Below, piece by piece: positions 10,047 to 20,721 of a stretch of 64,000 bases of DNA. The stretch's first letter is position 1. Each line of letters begins with the position of its first letter. Source of the stretch: Platanthera guangdongensis (lineage: Eukaryota > Streptophyta > Magnoliopsida > Asparagales > Orchidaceae); assembly GCA_039583875.1 (NCBI GenBank), contig CM077155.1:7862043-7926042 (forward strand), written 5' to 3'. The notes beneath the pieces are model-generated. The model was given only the letters and a program-made list of their open reading frames with translations, ran no database searches and had not been told where the DNA came from. The translations under genes were made by a program, and so were the position numbers.

Positions 10047-10321
10047 TGTTAAATATTACAACAACAAATTATTCCTATAATAAAATTTATAATTATTTCA
10101 TGTCTTTTCGAGCTTCTTAGGGGTTAGTTAAGTCTTAGCGGTATTACTAGTGTTGTGGTTATGAAATAAAGTAGTGGTCGTAACAAGCAGTAGAAATAGT
10201 GGAGATAGTGGTCGGTTGGTCATGTAATAGTTTAAATAGGGGTGAAAGTTCATGAATAAAGCATCAATTTTTTTGCCCAAGTATCCACTTTGTTAAGTTC
10301 TGAAAATTCTCATTCACAACA
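10047..10321 (+). repeat. Probable 3' LTR of the AT-rich Copia relic
   Basis: A purine run GGTGAGGGGAAG precedes TGTTAAATATT at 10047, the normal arrangement for a polypurine tract and LTR start. The right end is placed at CATTCACAACA by the CA rule only. There is no second LTR in the window for comparison, so the right boundary is approximate. Confidence 0.5.
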
Positions 10322-10427
10322 ATCAAATGAACTTCTTAATTATTAAAATAGGTACTCAATATGCAAGATCATAAGCTATAATGAAATCAAATCGAATTTC
10401 TCTCCCTATATTTCCAAGTCCTATTTA

Positions 10428-10649
10428 GGCTTTGTTTGGTTCGGCGTTTTGCTGCCTCCGTTTGGAGCAAACGTTGTCGGACGGCGGGTAAACAAATGGC
10501 CGCTGGCGGCATTTGCTCCGTTTGCACCTGCAGCAAGGAGAAAACGACTCCGATCCACTCCGTTTCGACACCCACCTCTCCCCCTCCGGTTCCAAAGTGA
10601 CGTTTCAGACCCACCGGATGCACCCGCCACCGCCGAACCAAATATAGCC
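10428..10649. mobile_element. Tourist-like (PIF/Harbinger) MITE
   Basis: A 222-bp element flanked by the trinucleotide TTA at 10425-10427 and 10650-10652. The terminal inverted repeats are GGCTTTGTTTGGTTCGGC on the left and GCCGAACCAAATATAGCC on the right (16 of 18 pair). A GG...TTTGTTTGG terminus with a TTA duplication is the signature of Tourist-type MITEs. There is no coding capacity. Related sequence recurs at 24.53-24.92 kb upstream of P4-ATPase copy 1. Confidence 0.88.
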
Positions 10650-10739
10650 TTAATAAAAAAATATGAATCCTCTCATAGCCTATTCTACTAAAATATATGA
10701 CACCATGAATAATTATTCTTTTTTCCTCATATTTATATT

Positions 10740-10815
10740 TACTGACGTACACACACACACATGTACACGTATATATAAATATTTATGTACATGTATATAT
10801 ATTTATCTATGTATA
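10740..10815. repeat. CA/TA microsatellite-rich stretch
   Basis: A short ACACACACACAC tract is followed by repeated GTACATGTATATAT words. It is low-complexity sequence with no gene evidence. Confidence 0.8.
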
Positions 10816-11520
10816 TGTTGGAGTTTGTGCATTTAGTTTTTTTTTATATATTTCAGGTTATGTATTAGTGTCTTAGGTACGAGTGATGAGAACACATCTT
10901 CTATTTTTCTCTTCTTTATTTCAACAAGGTATCAGAGCTACGTTTTCAACCTTCCTAAAATTTCTTGCCCTGACACTTCTTACGATGTCTTCCGTTCTTC
11001 CAAAGCGCTCTTCTTCTACTGCCCTCCGAGCGTCTGCAAGGCTCCTGATCAAGCAGCTCTACAGCTCATTGCTCATTGCTGACAGCATTGACGACTTCCT
11101 CTACCGATCCAGTTTCTGCTGGCTGCTGCTCATCAACGTTATTCCCAACGAAGGGACGTATTCTTCTGCTTCTTGTCAACGATCCCGCCTCCATTACTCA
11201 TCGACGCTCGAGTTTGTCCCTGCTCTTGTTCTCAACGACGCTCGAGTTTGTCCCTGCTCTTGTTCTCAACGACGCTCGAGCTACTACAGTCCCCATCAAC
11301 AATCGAGACCCTACCGACTCCAGATCCAGAGCCCGTTGACATGCCTGTGCCGTCTCTCGTCGACTTCCCTGTTGACAGCTCTGTGTGGTCTTTATTCCTA
11401 TCATCCCATTGATCACGTTGCTTATCAAGTCGAAGATCTCGTTGTTGTTCTCGTCGACTTTTCCTTATGCCGATTTCGTCGAAGATCCCGTCTCTGTCCC
11501 CAGCTGATCTAGTCAACCAC
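10816..11520 (+). mobile_element. LTR-retrotransposon 5' fragment (short LTR, primer site, leader)
   Basis: A 111-bp segment, 10816-10926, begins TGTTGGAG and ends TTCAACA. Directly after it comes AGGTATCAGAGCTACG, a close match to the initiator Met-tRNA primer-binding site, then leader-like sequence and an ATG at 10985 opening a short Ser-rich frame. Inside, a 34-bp unit (CGACGCTCGAGTTTGTCCC...) is repeated twice plus a partial at about 11203-11281. No second LTR or pol is recognisable, so this is a truncated element or a TRIM-like fragment. The protein is not recognised. Confidence 0.5.
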
Positions 11521-11884
11521 TACCGATCCTACCGATGATGTCGATCCAGCCGCCTCCTGCAACTGCCTCGCGTATTTCTGTCGATGGTCGAGTGTTTTCC
11601 TCTAGCCGGTGATGAAGCTTCATGTTGATTTGGTTGTTTCTGTGTTTTTTTAATAGTCCTTACATTGTCGTTGTTCTTGTTTTTTGTATGTTTATTATAT
11701 GCCTTCATGTACGTGTGTCCCGCACGAGGGGGGTGTTTGGGATGAAGGCGACTCAAATGATATTTCTCAACTCACGCCTTAGTCACATACGGCCCTTCGG
11801 GCTTATGTCTTGTGTTGTTTGAGTCTTCCCAATTTTTTTGTTGATTTTGGTATGTGGTATGGTCATTGTTGTTTGACATGTATT

Positions 11885-12158
11885 CTAGCAGGTTGTGTCG
11901 TGTGGCAGTATCCCCGGTGGCCCATCTATTGATTTGATTTCAGCGGGTTGTCTCATGTGGGAGTATCCTTAGTGGCCCGTCTGTCGATTTGATTCTAGCG
12001 GGTTGTCTTGTCGAAGTATGCCCAGTGACCCGTCGGTTGACTTGATTCCAACAGGTTGTGTTGTGTGAGAGTTTCCTCAGTGGCCTGTTTGTATTCCAGG
12101 GTTGTGTCGTGTGGGCTTGTGTCCCCGATGACCGATTTGTATTCCTGCGGGCGTGGGT
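11885..12158 (+). repeat. Degenerate ~50-56-bp minisatellite
   Basis: Five to six tandem units, each starting near AGC(A/G)GGTTGT, continuing through a GTGTGG.AGTATCC-like core and GTGGCCC, and ending TTGATT or TGTATT. Unit length drops from about 56 to 48 bp along the array. There is no coding signal. The preceding ~360 bp (11521-11884) shows nothing recognisable beyond T-rich DNA. Confidence 0.75.
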
Positions 12159-12896
12159 TTGTTTTTTAGAATAATCGTGGTTTGCAGGATGTATTTGCTT
12201 ACGTATTTGGCTAACGGCCCTCCAATTGAAGGAAATCTCAACTTGCTTATTTGGCTAAAATTAATTGCATTTTGTTTGTGATAATTGTGTGAGATATATG
12301 TATTGATTATTATTTGTGAGTTACTGTCAGAACACTCTTTGCATACAAGTATCATCTTGAGATTAGATAGAAATTATTTCCCAGACACCACACCTGGAGT
12401 TGCATTTGTTTAGATTAACCTTGCACATCACCCTGCATCACTCATATTTATTTATTCCTCGTAAAATCATTGTTTCATCAATTCACGATTTTTTTAATTA
12501 AATTATCTACTTATTTTTATTAAATTTTCAGATTCTATGTAGCAAAACTTAATTTTTTTTTGTGCTTAGTATACCATCACTTATTTTTCACCACAATTAG
12601 GCAAATTTGTAATACATCACTTAAGGGTTAAAAGTCTAACAAATTAAGCACAATTTGGAAGAACAATGACACGCTACTTAAGAGTGATGTTCAAGAATAT
12701 GGTTGCCTTTTTATCACATTCGGGTTATCTCTGGTCGTGACTTCTAGGGAACAACCTAGTATGACGCATATACCCATATTTTTTGATTAGCCGGTAAGTC
12801 CATAAAAAGATAACTGTAGGATATAATTATTTTATTTTTCTAAGAAAGAAATATTGTTTTGCTTTATAGTTGATTTCATTATGAACATATAATCAG
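12155..12896 (+). repeat. Dispersed ~0.7-kb repeat, copy 1
   Basis: Shares long blocks with 19729-20400 in the same orientation: AATCGTGGTTTGCAGGATGT, CTTGCTT...GGCTAAAATTAATTGC, GTGCTTAGTATACCATCACT, GAACAACCTAG.ATGA and TAATTATTTTATTTTTCTAA. Similarity looks roughly 80-85% by eye with several indels. No protein or terminal structure was recognised. It stops a few bases before the LTR element at 12902. Confidence 0.8.
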
Positions 12897-12901
12897 GATG
12901 T

Positions 12902-13286
12902 TGTTATGGGCTTCTTTAGTCGGGGATCGATGGAGGCGGGGATACAAGAAAGGAGGTAGAGGACTGGAAATTAGAAGAAGCTTGGGGAAGGGGAAGAGGA
13001 AGAGGAAACCCTAGAGAAGGAGAGGGCTTGAGGGAAAGGGAGAGGAATTTAGAAAGAGTAAGAAATTATTTCATTAATTGATTTCTTTCTTACATGACAA
13101 GGCCACTTTATATAAGGCCCTAATGGCATGGGCGTAAATACTAGATACAAAGAAAATATGAAAAATATTAAAACACAAAATATTACGACGCACATAACTT
13201 GACTCGATACAACATGACTTGATACAATACGACTCAATATGAAAAAACTCTAATACTAGATAACCAACGGTGTGGGATCCATAACA
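12902..13286 (-). repeat. 3' LTR (left copy) of the gag-only element
   Basis: The 385-bp direct repeat partner of 14502-14889, ending GGATCCATAACA. It contains TTTATATAAGG near 13110, a plausible promoter element on either strand. The adjoining GGACGGGTTGAG (minus strand) is a weak polypurine tract. Confidence 0.88.
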
Positions 13287-14501
13287 CTCAACCCGTCCTT
13301 GAAATCGAGCTTGCCCTCAAGCTTGAACTTAAGTTGGATGATCGAATCCTCCGGCTGCTTGATTTCGCGCCAAAACAGTACCTGGAAGCGCGTCGTGACG
13401 GCAATGGGTAGTCGCGGCGCCGTTAGAAAGACGAGTGGCGAAACAAAGGGGGTCGGCTGGTCGGTGGAGCGGCGGAAAGCAAAAGTGGCAGAGCATGTGT
13501 CGACGGAGCACAAGCCGACAGAAGAAGCGGCGAGATGGCCAGAGCGGCCGACCGAGAAGGGACTGGCGGAGCGAGGGTCGGCAAAAGGGGCAGAGAGATG
13601 GCCGACAGGGCCGGTAGAACAGGGGCCGGCATAGCCGACGACAGAAGGGCCGACGGCGGCAGCTACGTTGGGAGGCGGTCTGTAGGACCCGGTATAGGTA
13701 TGGGCGCAAAGGAGGGCCGGTGGAGCGATCAGAGGTGGTGGTGGAAACGTCCAAGCAGCAATTGATCAATTTTGGCATCGAGGCGAGACAAAGAGTCCTG
13801 AAATGATGCAAACATCGAACGAAAAATATCTAAATCGGCAGTGTTGAGCTTCATGTCCATCTTAATTAATTGATTTCAAATTAATTCAATTTAGAAGGTA
13901 ACTAAAATAATCAAATATTTAGGAAAGCCTGCTAGGGTTTGGGAGACTTGAGGCAGGCGGCTTGATGAGAGGGAAGAAGGCGGTTTGCACAAAACTTCGG
14001 AGAAAAGCGGACTGCTCGACGGAAGGGTGCGCATCGGATGGGAAGGATTGATTGCCGGAAAGCTTGAAGGAAGCTTGCGACCTAGGCGAGCAAGAAACAA
14101 CGGCCAGATGAGAGGGTTCGGAAGCAGAGGAGTGTGCGGTCTAAGTGAGCAGGAAACAACGAAAGACTTGGATGCAGAGGAGTGTGCGTATTGGGTGAGC
14201 GGGAAAATAGCGGAAGACTTGAGGGAGTAGAGCGACTGTTGGCTGGAAGGAGACGCTGGTAATGGAAGGAGCTATTGCAGGTAATGCATAACAGTGGAAC
14301 ATGGCTTCCCTGCAGTCGACGGTGGCAAGGAAGAGGGATATGTCTCGCGCGCGCGGAGAATGAATGACGACGGGTGCGATCTGTGGCTCGTAATCGGCGT
14401 GTGATAGGGATGAAGTTGGCGGGCTTGCTATAGACATCAACAGAAAGGGGAGATGTTGGCGTGTATCGGCGGAAGAGGACCGAGAGGCTCTGATACCAAG
14501 A

Positions 14502-14889
14502 TGTTAGGGACTTCTTTAATCGGGGATCGATGGAGGTGAGGATACAAGGGTAAGCCCTAAAACGGAGTCAGAGGATGGGAAGTTAGAAGAAGCTTAGGGA
14601 AGAGGAAGAGGAAACCCTAAAGGAGAAGAGGGCTTGAGGGAGAAGAATTTAGAAAGAGAAAGAAACTATTTCATCTGTTGATTCCTTTCTTACATGACAA
14701 GGCTACCTTATATAAGGCTTCAATGGCACGAGCGTAAATACCTGATACAATGAAAATATGAGAAATATTAAAACACATAAAATACTATGACACACATAAC
14801 TTGACTCGATAAAACATGACACCGATACAATACGACTCAATATGAAAAGACACTAATACTATATAACCAACGACGTGAGATCCATAACA
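14502..14889 (-). repeat. 5' LTR (right copy) of the gag-only element
   Basis: Partner of 12902-13286. The two differ at many positions (roughly 10% by eye, with an extra AAGCCCTAAAACGG segment here), so this insertion is considerably older than the Gypsy element. The primer-binding site lies immediately to its left. Confidence 0.88.
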
Positions 14890-14894
14890 GATGT

Positions 14895-15080
14895 CCATCT
14901 ATGTAATGATGTTCATCGCAATGAATAATTTGTGGCTTAACGGCTTCCCGCGGACGAGGGTCCTAAGGGGATCTAGACCATCCACTCTAGTATTGAGGAT
15001 CCCAAATTGTTTCCTAAGGTCATCAAATTGTGCATCCATTTGATTGAAGCGATTAGCCAGTTTTTTTTAGAAATCGTACA
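14895..15080 (-). pseudogene. Gag N-terminal fragment of an LTR retrotransposon
   Basis: On the minus strand a short coding-like piece reads NQMDAQFDDLRKQFG then TRVDGLD, the N-terminal coiled-coil typical of Ty3/Gypsy gag. It ends before any capsid domain. It lies outside the GATGT-flanked element and was probably its insertion target. Confidence 0.55.
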
Positions 15081-16050
15081 TAAACATATTGGTGTTTGAA
15101 CTAATGATAGACTTGGTATCTAAGGGAAGTGATCATTTCATTATAGGCGGACCCAAGTGTAGATGTCTACACTCGGGCAAGTGCCCGGGTGTGTTTTTGG
15201 AGAAAATTTGTCCGGGTGTGCTTTTTGGGAAAAAGTTGGCCGGGTAAGTACAAAAGATGTCCCAGTGCCCTAGGCAAAAAAGGCTATAATGGGTTTTCTT
15301 TTTCTAGGCTTCATTTCCATCTCTCTGACAAATTGTCAGGCTTCTCGTCCGGTTGTTTGACACCTCTTTGATCATCTCTAAATAGTTGGATGAGTCATGA
15401 AGGGTTGATCTTAGCTTCTGATGTGTGACAATATTAGTCTTTTTTTCCAGAATATGGAACCTAGGACCTGTAGACTCTAGGTAATCTACTAGCTTTAGGT
15501 AACTTGTATTTTTTTTGCTTTTACATTTATAAAATTTCAAAAAGATTATGAGATGATGTGATTCTGTGATCAAGCTTAAATTAATAAATGATAATCAGCT
15601 AATTGATTTTATACTTTTTCTTTTATATTTATTTTGGCTTCAGAATGAAGGTGTCTCCACGAAGTAATGAACTTAGTTTGCCCATGAACGAAATATTTAT
15701 TGTGCCCGGTTGAGCGGAAATCCTAGTTCCGTCACTGCCTGTAACAGTATGCCTACACACCTTAACGCTACAAAGTATGCAAATAACTCTAACTTGGGGC
15801 CCTGACACCAAATTTGACGCAAGGTAAAGTGAAGGATAAGGTGAAAAAATGCACTAAGAGACTAATGTATATATGCATGCGTGGCAGGGACAGATTCTAA
15901 AATGATGCAATGTTCATGTGAGTGTAAATTACAATGAATACTGAATTTAATAAGCGAAATACGAACGTCACAACTAGAAAACAGCGGATTAGTTAAGGGA
16001 ATACGCGTTGGTTAAGTTAAAACAAAACGTGCTTCTAAAAAGATGTTCAG
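15081..16050. other. Intergenic, no gene; possible old DNA-transposon scrap
   Basis: No protein is recognised. From about 15143 (GGCGGACCCAAG) to about 15745 (TTCCGTCACTGCC) the ends pair weakly as inverted repeats, with CTCGGGCAAGTGCCCGGG near the left end and TGTGCCCGGTTGAG near the right. This resembles very old terminal repeats of plant DNA transposons but is not diagnostic. Confidence 0.35.
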
Positions 16051-16056
16051 TGAATG

Positions 16057-16299
16057 TGTTACGGGAAGAAGAAATTACTTGCACTAATTAGAAACAACGA
16101 TACAAACACGAGGTATACTCGTGCCCTACTTCCGGAGGCTGGTTCCCCCAAGAGGCCCCTCTCCAAAACGAGACCCCAAAACCCTAATACATCAAAAGAT
16201 ACCCTAACTCATACCACCTCCTTATATAGGGAGGGGGGCTCACATCAATAAACATAAAATAAAGACAAGAAAAATTAAGTTACGCGCACGTGTGTAACA
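16057..16299 (-). repeat. 3' LTR of the second gag-only element
   Basis: 243-bp repeat starting TGTTACGGG and ending GTGTAACA on the plus strand. It contains CTTATATAGGG near 16212, a TATA-like core. Confidence 0.9.
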
Positions 16300-16427
16300 A
16301 TACACCCCGCCAGTAAAACGACCTTGCCCCCAAGGTCGAAGCGCCGTCCTCCAACTAGTAGTGATATGCCTGTGGGGGCCAGACGTAGAGGTGCTCGGAG
16401 CGCCGTCCGGAGGTACATCGATGATCG

Positions 16428-17547
16428 TCAGCGCGTCCAAGTCAGTTGTGGTGAGCTCGCGTACGTCTCCCAGATGCACCAGAACTCCTTCATAGGACAA
16501 TCATGAGTAGGCGAGTAGGGTTGTCTGCAACGAAAACACAGGCCCTTGCTCTGTAAGTCAGGGTACTCTTGGGTGGATAGGTGGTTAGTGGGGACATGAC
16601 GGTTGTTGCATGAGCCCATATTGGGTGGACGAGATAGAGGAGGTGGCAGTGGCGATTGTTTCGTCGGGGGAGTAAAGTATGGCTGGTAGGGAGGTTTGGA
16701 GGAAGGCGGTGAGGAAGGAGGGTCCTCGGACAGCACGAGAAATTCTGCCTCCACTAGTCGGGAGAGGTTCATGGTTTGGTTAACCGTGGCTGGCTAAAGG
16801 GTGCGGAGGCGGGCTCTGATATGGGGTCGCATGCCATGCAAGAAGTATGTCAAGTAATGATCGGGGGAAGCCCGGGGACATGAGTGACCAGCTCAATAAA
16901 CGTATCAACGTACGAATCAATGGAGCCGGTTTGGCGGACGCCGCAAAGGCGCTCGATCATGGAGACGGAGTAGCAGTGGTCGTACCGTTGAATGAGGGTC
17001 TCCGAGAGAGCTGTCCAAGTGAGGCCAGGGGAGGATTGGCGGAGCCAGCAGACCCAATGGAGGGCGGACCCTTCCAGATTGACGATTGTTGTGGAGACCT
17101 GCTGCATCGATGGAGTATGGTGAATATCAAAAAACTGTTCTGCGCGGGAAATCCACCCAAGCGGGTCAGTCCCGTTGAATGTGGGGATGTCGAGACGTGG
17201 GAGCGGTGGAGGTAGTCCCGTCAAGGAAGGATCTGCGGGGGCCACTGTGCTGGGGGATCCCAAGGCGGAATCAGTGTTAGGCTCGAAGTTCTGGTCGAGT
17301 TACAGGTTGTTAAGTACGGTCATAAGCGGCGTTAATTGCTCGGACTGGGTGTCGAAACGCGAGTTGATGCTGGTGAGGGCGTGTTCGATGGCTTCCACAC
17401 GGGCTCCATGCGGCCTCGTGGCATATGAAGCAATTGGCGCTGCGGAGAAGGCAGGGCCTGCGGCTGCGAGACGGAGTACATAGCCTGGTGGATCGTATTT
17501 GGCGAGATGCAGGACAGGAAGAAGCGCTGAAAAGGAATCAAGGGCAC
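16428..17547 (-). pseudogene. Ty3/Gypsy-type gag, frame-disrupted
   Basis: The N-terminal part (17547-17265) is a coiled-coil-like segment. The capsid core lies at 17263-16850 and opens LDIPTFNGTDPLGWI then AEQFFDIH, followed by HWVCWLRQ and LIQRYD, all classic plant gag positions. A frameshift near 16850 and a TAG near 16797 separate it from the C-terminal part (16772-16428). That part is Pro-rich and ends in a cysteine motif CFRCRQPYSPTHDC, the CX2CX7HXC zinc-finger variant seen in several Gypsy gags. Codon use and GC content are higher than in the flanks. No protease follows. Confidence 0.85.
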
Positions 17548-17870
17548 TGGAGCAGGTGGAGGTTAGAGGAGGATCGAGGCCGGCGCTGCGGAACAGCCCG
17601 GCAGGATCGTCTTTGGCGAGATGCGGCTCTGGCGGAAGAAAAGCTTGACGGAATCGGCGAGATGCGGCTCCGGCGAGATGCGGCTCCGGCGAGATGCGGC
17701 TCTGGCGAAAGAAAAGCCCGACGGGATCGGCTTTCTTTGATCCAGCGAACGCGGAAGAAGTAGTATAAAGGGGGCGGCTTGCGACAGAACAGGTATCGCA
17801 CGCAACGAGAAGAAGCGGACGAATCCCGACGGCGCACGCTAGGCATACGGGAACGGCAGTGTCGGACCAA

Positions 17871-18116
17871 TGTTACAGGAATAAGAAATTACTTGCACTA
17901 ATTAGAAACAACGATACAAACACGAGGTATACTTGTGCCCTACTTCTGGAGGCTGGTTCCCCCAAGAAACCCTTCTCCAAAAGGAGACCCCAAAATCCTA
18001 ATACATCAAAAGAAACCTTAACACTTTCATACCACCTCCTTATGTAGGGAGGGGGCTCACATCAACAAACATAAAATAAAGACAAGATAAATAAAGTTAA
18101 TCGCACGTGCGTAACA
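17871..18116 (-). repeat. 5' LTR of the second gag-only element
   Basis: Partner of 16057-16299, about 90% alike by eye. Ends GTGCGTAACA, then GAATA. Confidence 0.9.
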
Positions 18117-18444
18117 GAATATCTTTCAAATAACACGCAAGATAAACCGAATTTGTATGAATCAAGATCCCGATTAGTACATATATTTACTCAAATAAAA
18201 AATAAAGAGGATAATATCTTCCAATTAAGAACATATTTTGGTAATAAATCGTTAAAAGTGTACAGTGGTTGAATCAAGTTCTAAATAGCAAAACTGGAGC
18301 AATTCGATCTCTGACAAAGCTTCCCAACACTAAATTGAGCACCACAAGTGAGAGGCCTGAGGTTGAAAGCGGGACACTTCAATGGGGATGTTGTAGGAGA
18401 TGTCATACTGCAATCAATCTCTTTGTGAGGGTTGTTGAAAGAAT

Positions 18445-18976
18445 TCATGGAAGTTGGAATGTCGTGGAAGAGGCAGACAAGCATTGCAGGCTTGCAGTCC
18501 AGTGAAGATGAGGGCCAACAATAACAGTCGACGGAGAAGAAAGGCTGAAAATGTTGGAATCCCGCAAAGAGATGAACTGTAACTGCTCTGGACGGCTGGA
18601 AATAGAGGCAGATTGCTGGAATTGCTTGGAAAATTCCTCTTCAGCATGAATCGTTGCAAGCGGCATGGGAAGAGTGAGGCTTTTGAATGAAGTAAATGGT
18701 TGTCTAGAAGGAAAATCTCCAAATATAGGCACAGGCGAGACAGGAAGGCTGCGTGGGGTTAAACGTCCTCGCCTAGGAAGTAGCTGACAGTCCTCGGAGC
18801 GTATCACAGTCGATCGTGTGAGTGCCATTTCCTTTCAATGAGGGTTCAGCAGTCCGGGAGATGCTTGAAGTGGCGATTCCAGACAGTTTAGAGCAGTTCT
18901 CTGACAATTGTAGGTAGTTTCTGGCAGTTTTTATGGAGGTGTCGTGAGTTCCACGGGAAAACAGAGAAAAGTTCAT
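18445..18976 (-). other. Candidate minus-strand transcription unit, unknown product
   Basis: On the minus strand a TATAAATA box (plus coordinates 19083-19090) is followed about 110 bases on by an ATG (18976) opening a 67-codon frame, and then by an ATG at 18828 opening a 127-codon frame. Neither resembles a family I know. The second is Ser/Pro-rich with no clear domain. A third overlapping frame has a hydrophobic stretch (LLLLALIFTGLQA) that could be a signal peptide. There is no splice or homology support, so this is only a pointer. Confidence 0.2.
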
Positions 18977-19728
18977 TTATTAGGCTTCAATACCGAATAT
19001 TTCACGACTTCGGCACTGTGGTGATCACAATCTCAAATCACTAAAAACAAATTTCATCCCTCAAAATGAACCTCACTACAAGTATTTATACACTCACACA
19101 CACAATGTACGGTTATGATTGACCAAAACGAAAACATACAAACAACACAAATAATGCGTAGAAAAATACATGGATAATATCCTGACGATGGTTCAAATGT
19201 GGTGACGGGCTCGGATCATCCATACAACAATCATAACCCCTCCCATCCACTTCTCACGACGAATGTCAACCCGAACGATCTTCGAAATGGTTCGGCCCAC
19301 CTGTCGACTATGGTCCCCATCACATCCCGTCCCATGGACTTCAAAAACCTCTTATCCAATACCGACAAGCCTTCTCCAATTAAAAGGCCACCACATGCAG
19401 TACATTAAATGCACCAAAACAATTGGAAAGTGTTCAAATGCCTAAAAGAGCCCGTTATACGATAGTGATTATGTTGGAGCTAAGTCGTATAGTTCCTTCC
19501 CTCTTTTAAAACATCCACAAAACAGTAATTTAGCCCTTCAACGACCACCAAACAACACTCATCCATTCTTCAGATAGCCACCATTGCTCCTTCGATCACC
19601 AAATCCCCGCATCTTCTCCCCCGGACATTTACTCGTGAGTACAATTTCTAGATTTTTTTTGTTTTCAGCATTATTGTGGGAACTGGATTCTTTCTATTCG
19701 TGTGGATACATATTTTTACTAGTGCATT
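18977..19728. other. Intergenic, no gene recognised
   Basis: Contains the TATAAATA motif described for the upstream candidate and AC-rich DNA near 19090. No coding frame or repeat structure was supported. Confidence 0.5.
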
Positions 19729-20400
19729 TGTTTTTAGACTAATCGTGGTTTGCAGGATGTATTCTCTTGTGTATATGGCTAACAGCCCTCCAATCGAAGG
19801 AAATCTCAACTTGCTTGCTTGGCTAAAATTAATTGCATTTTGATTGTGATAATTGTGTGAGATTTATGTCTTTATTATTATTTGTGAGCTACTGTCGGAA
19901 CACTCTTTGCAAACACGTATCATCTTGAGGCTAAATAGAGATTATTTCTCGGACACCACATCTAGGTTTGCATTTGTTTAGATTACAGTTACACATCACC
20001 CGGCGTCACTCATGTTTATTCTTCTTAAAATCATTGTGTTCACCAATTCTCTATTCTTTTATTTAATTCTCAAATTCTATGTAGCAAACTAATTTTAGTT
20101 TTGTGCTTAGTATACCATCACTTATTTTTCACCACAGTTAGATTCATTTGTAATACATCACTTAAGGGTCAAAAACAATGACGCGCTACTTAAGGGTGAT
20201 GTTCAAGTACATGCTTGCATATTTATTTTATTACAATCAAGTAATCTATGGGCGTGTCGTCTGAGGAACAACCTAGCATGATGCATCTACACATACTTTT
20301 TATTAAGCTGGTGAGTCCATACAATAACTGCAAGGACATAATTATTTTATTTTTCTAAGAAAGAATTCCTGAATTTTATTTATAGTTGATCTCATTTTGT
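19729..20400 (+). repeat. Dispersed ~0.7-kb repeat, copy 2
   Basis: Direct-orientation copy of 12155-12896 beginning TTTGTTTTTAGACTAATCGTGG. It ends about 320 bp downstream of the last recognisable exon of P4-ATPase copy 1, inside what should be that gene's next intron. It is therefore the best candidate for the sequence that displaced the missing 3' exon(s). Confidence 0.8.
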
Positions 20401-20721
20401 CTAAAAAGGCAATGGTAGAGCAGGGAGAAGAAGATCGCTAGAGGGAAAAAATAGAAATGGTTCTTGGTTTTCTTTTCGTTACAGCATGAGCAACATACAG
20501 ATGATAAGCAAGGAAAAAAATCATTGGTAAAATAAAAAGATACAGATTTAGAAGATTAGTGCTACTCAATAATATTATTCAAATTAAAATAAAACACGCA
20601 CTAATGCAATAATGAAGTTTTTAGCGGTAAGCAAACCCGTCTAGTGTAAAAGGAAAAAAAAACAAAGTGAAAATTTTGTCAATGAAATGGAGATAAATTA
20701 TCTGCAGAGCAAAAAACTTAC

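Larger units (their letters stand above)
12902..14889 (-). mobile_element. Non-autonomous gag-only LTR retrotransposon (TSD GATGT)
   Basis: A 1988-bp element with a perfect 5-bp duplication GATGT (12897-12901 and 14890-14894). LTRs are 12902-13286 (385 bp) and 14502-14889 (388 bp), starting TGTTA and ending CCATAACA. An initiator Met-tRNA primer site (TTGGTATCAGAGCC on the minus strand, about 14487-14501) fixes minus orientation. The 1.2-kb interior encodes only a short gag-like N-terminus (minus strand from about 13864, beginning MDMKLNTADLDIFRSMF) and a pol C-terminal scrap near 13330-13260 with a QLKFKLEGKLDFKDG stretch resembling the end of Ty3/Gypsy pol. RT and integrase are absent, so it would have moved only in trans. 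Confidence 0.9.
16057..18116 (-). mobile_element. Second gag-only LTR retrotransposon
   Basis: A 2060-bp element with LTRs 16057-16299 (243 bp) and 17871-18116 (246 bp), both starting TGTTAC and ending GTAACA. Flanks are GAATG (16052-16056) and GAATA (18117-18121), a target duplication with one mutation. The interior encodes only gag on the minus strand. The segment after the right LTR on the minus strand, TTGGTCCGACACTGCC, sits where the primer-binding site should be. It does not match initiator Met-tRNA and its tRNA was not identified. There is no pol, so it is non-autonomous. Confidence 0.9.

Noticed and set aside
10883..11512. 209-codon Ser/Leu-rich frame
   Set aside because: It starts before the primer-binding site, contains a tandem DNA repeat and has no recognisable domain; treated as retroelement leader/gag remnant.
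13272..13811. Overlapping Arg/Gly/Pro-rich frames on both strands
   Set aside because: Compositional artefacts of the GC-rich interior of the gag-only element; codon patterns inconsistent with a protein and no motif.
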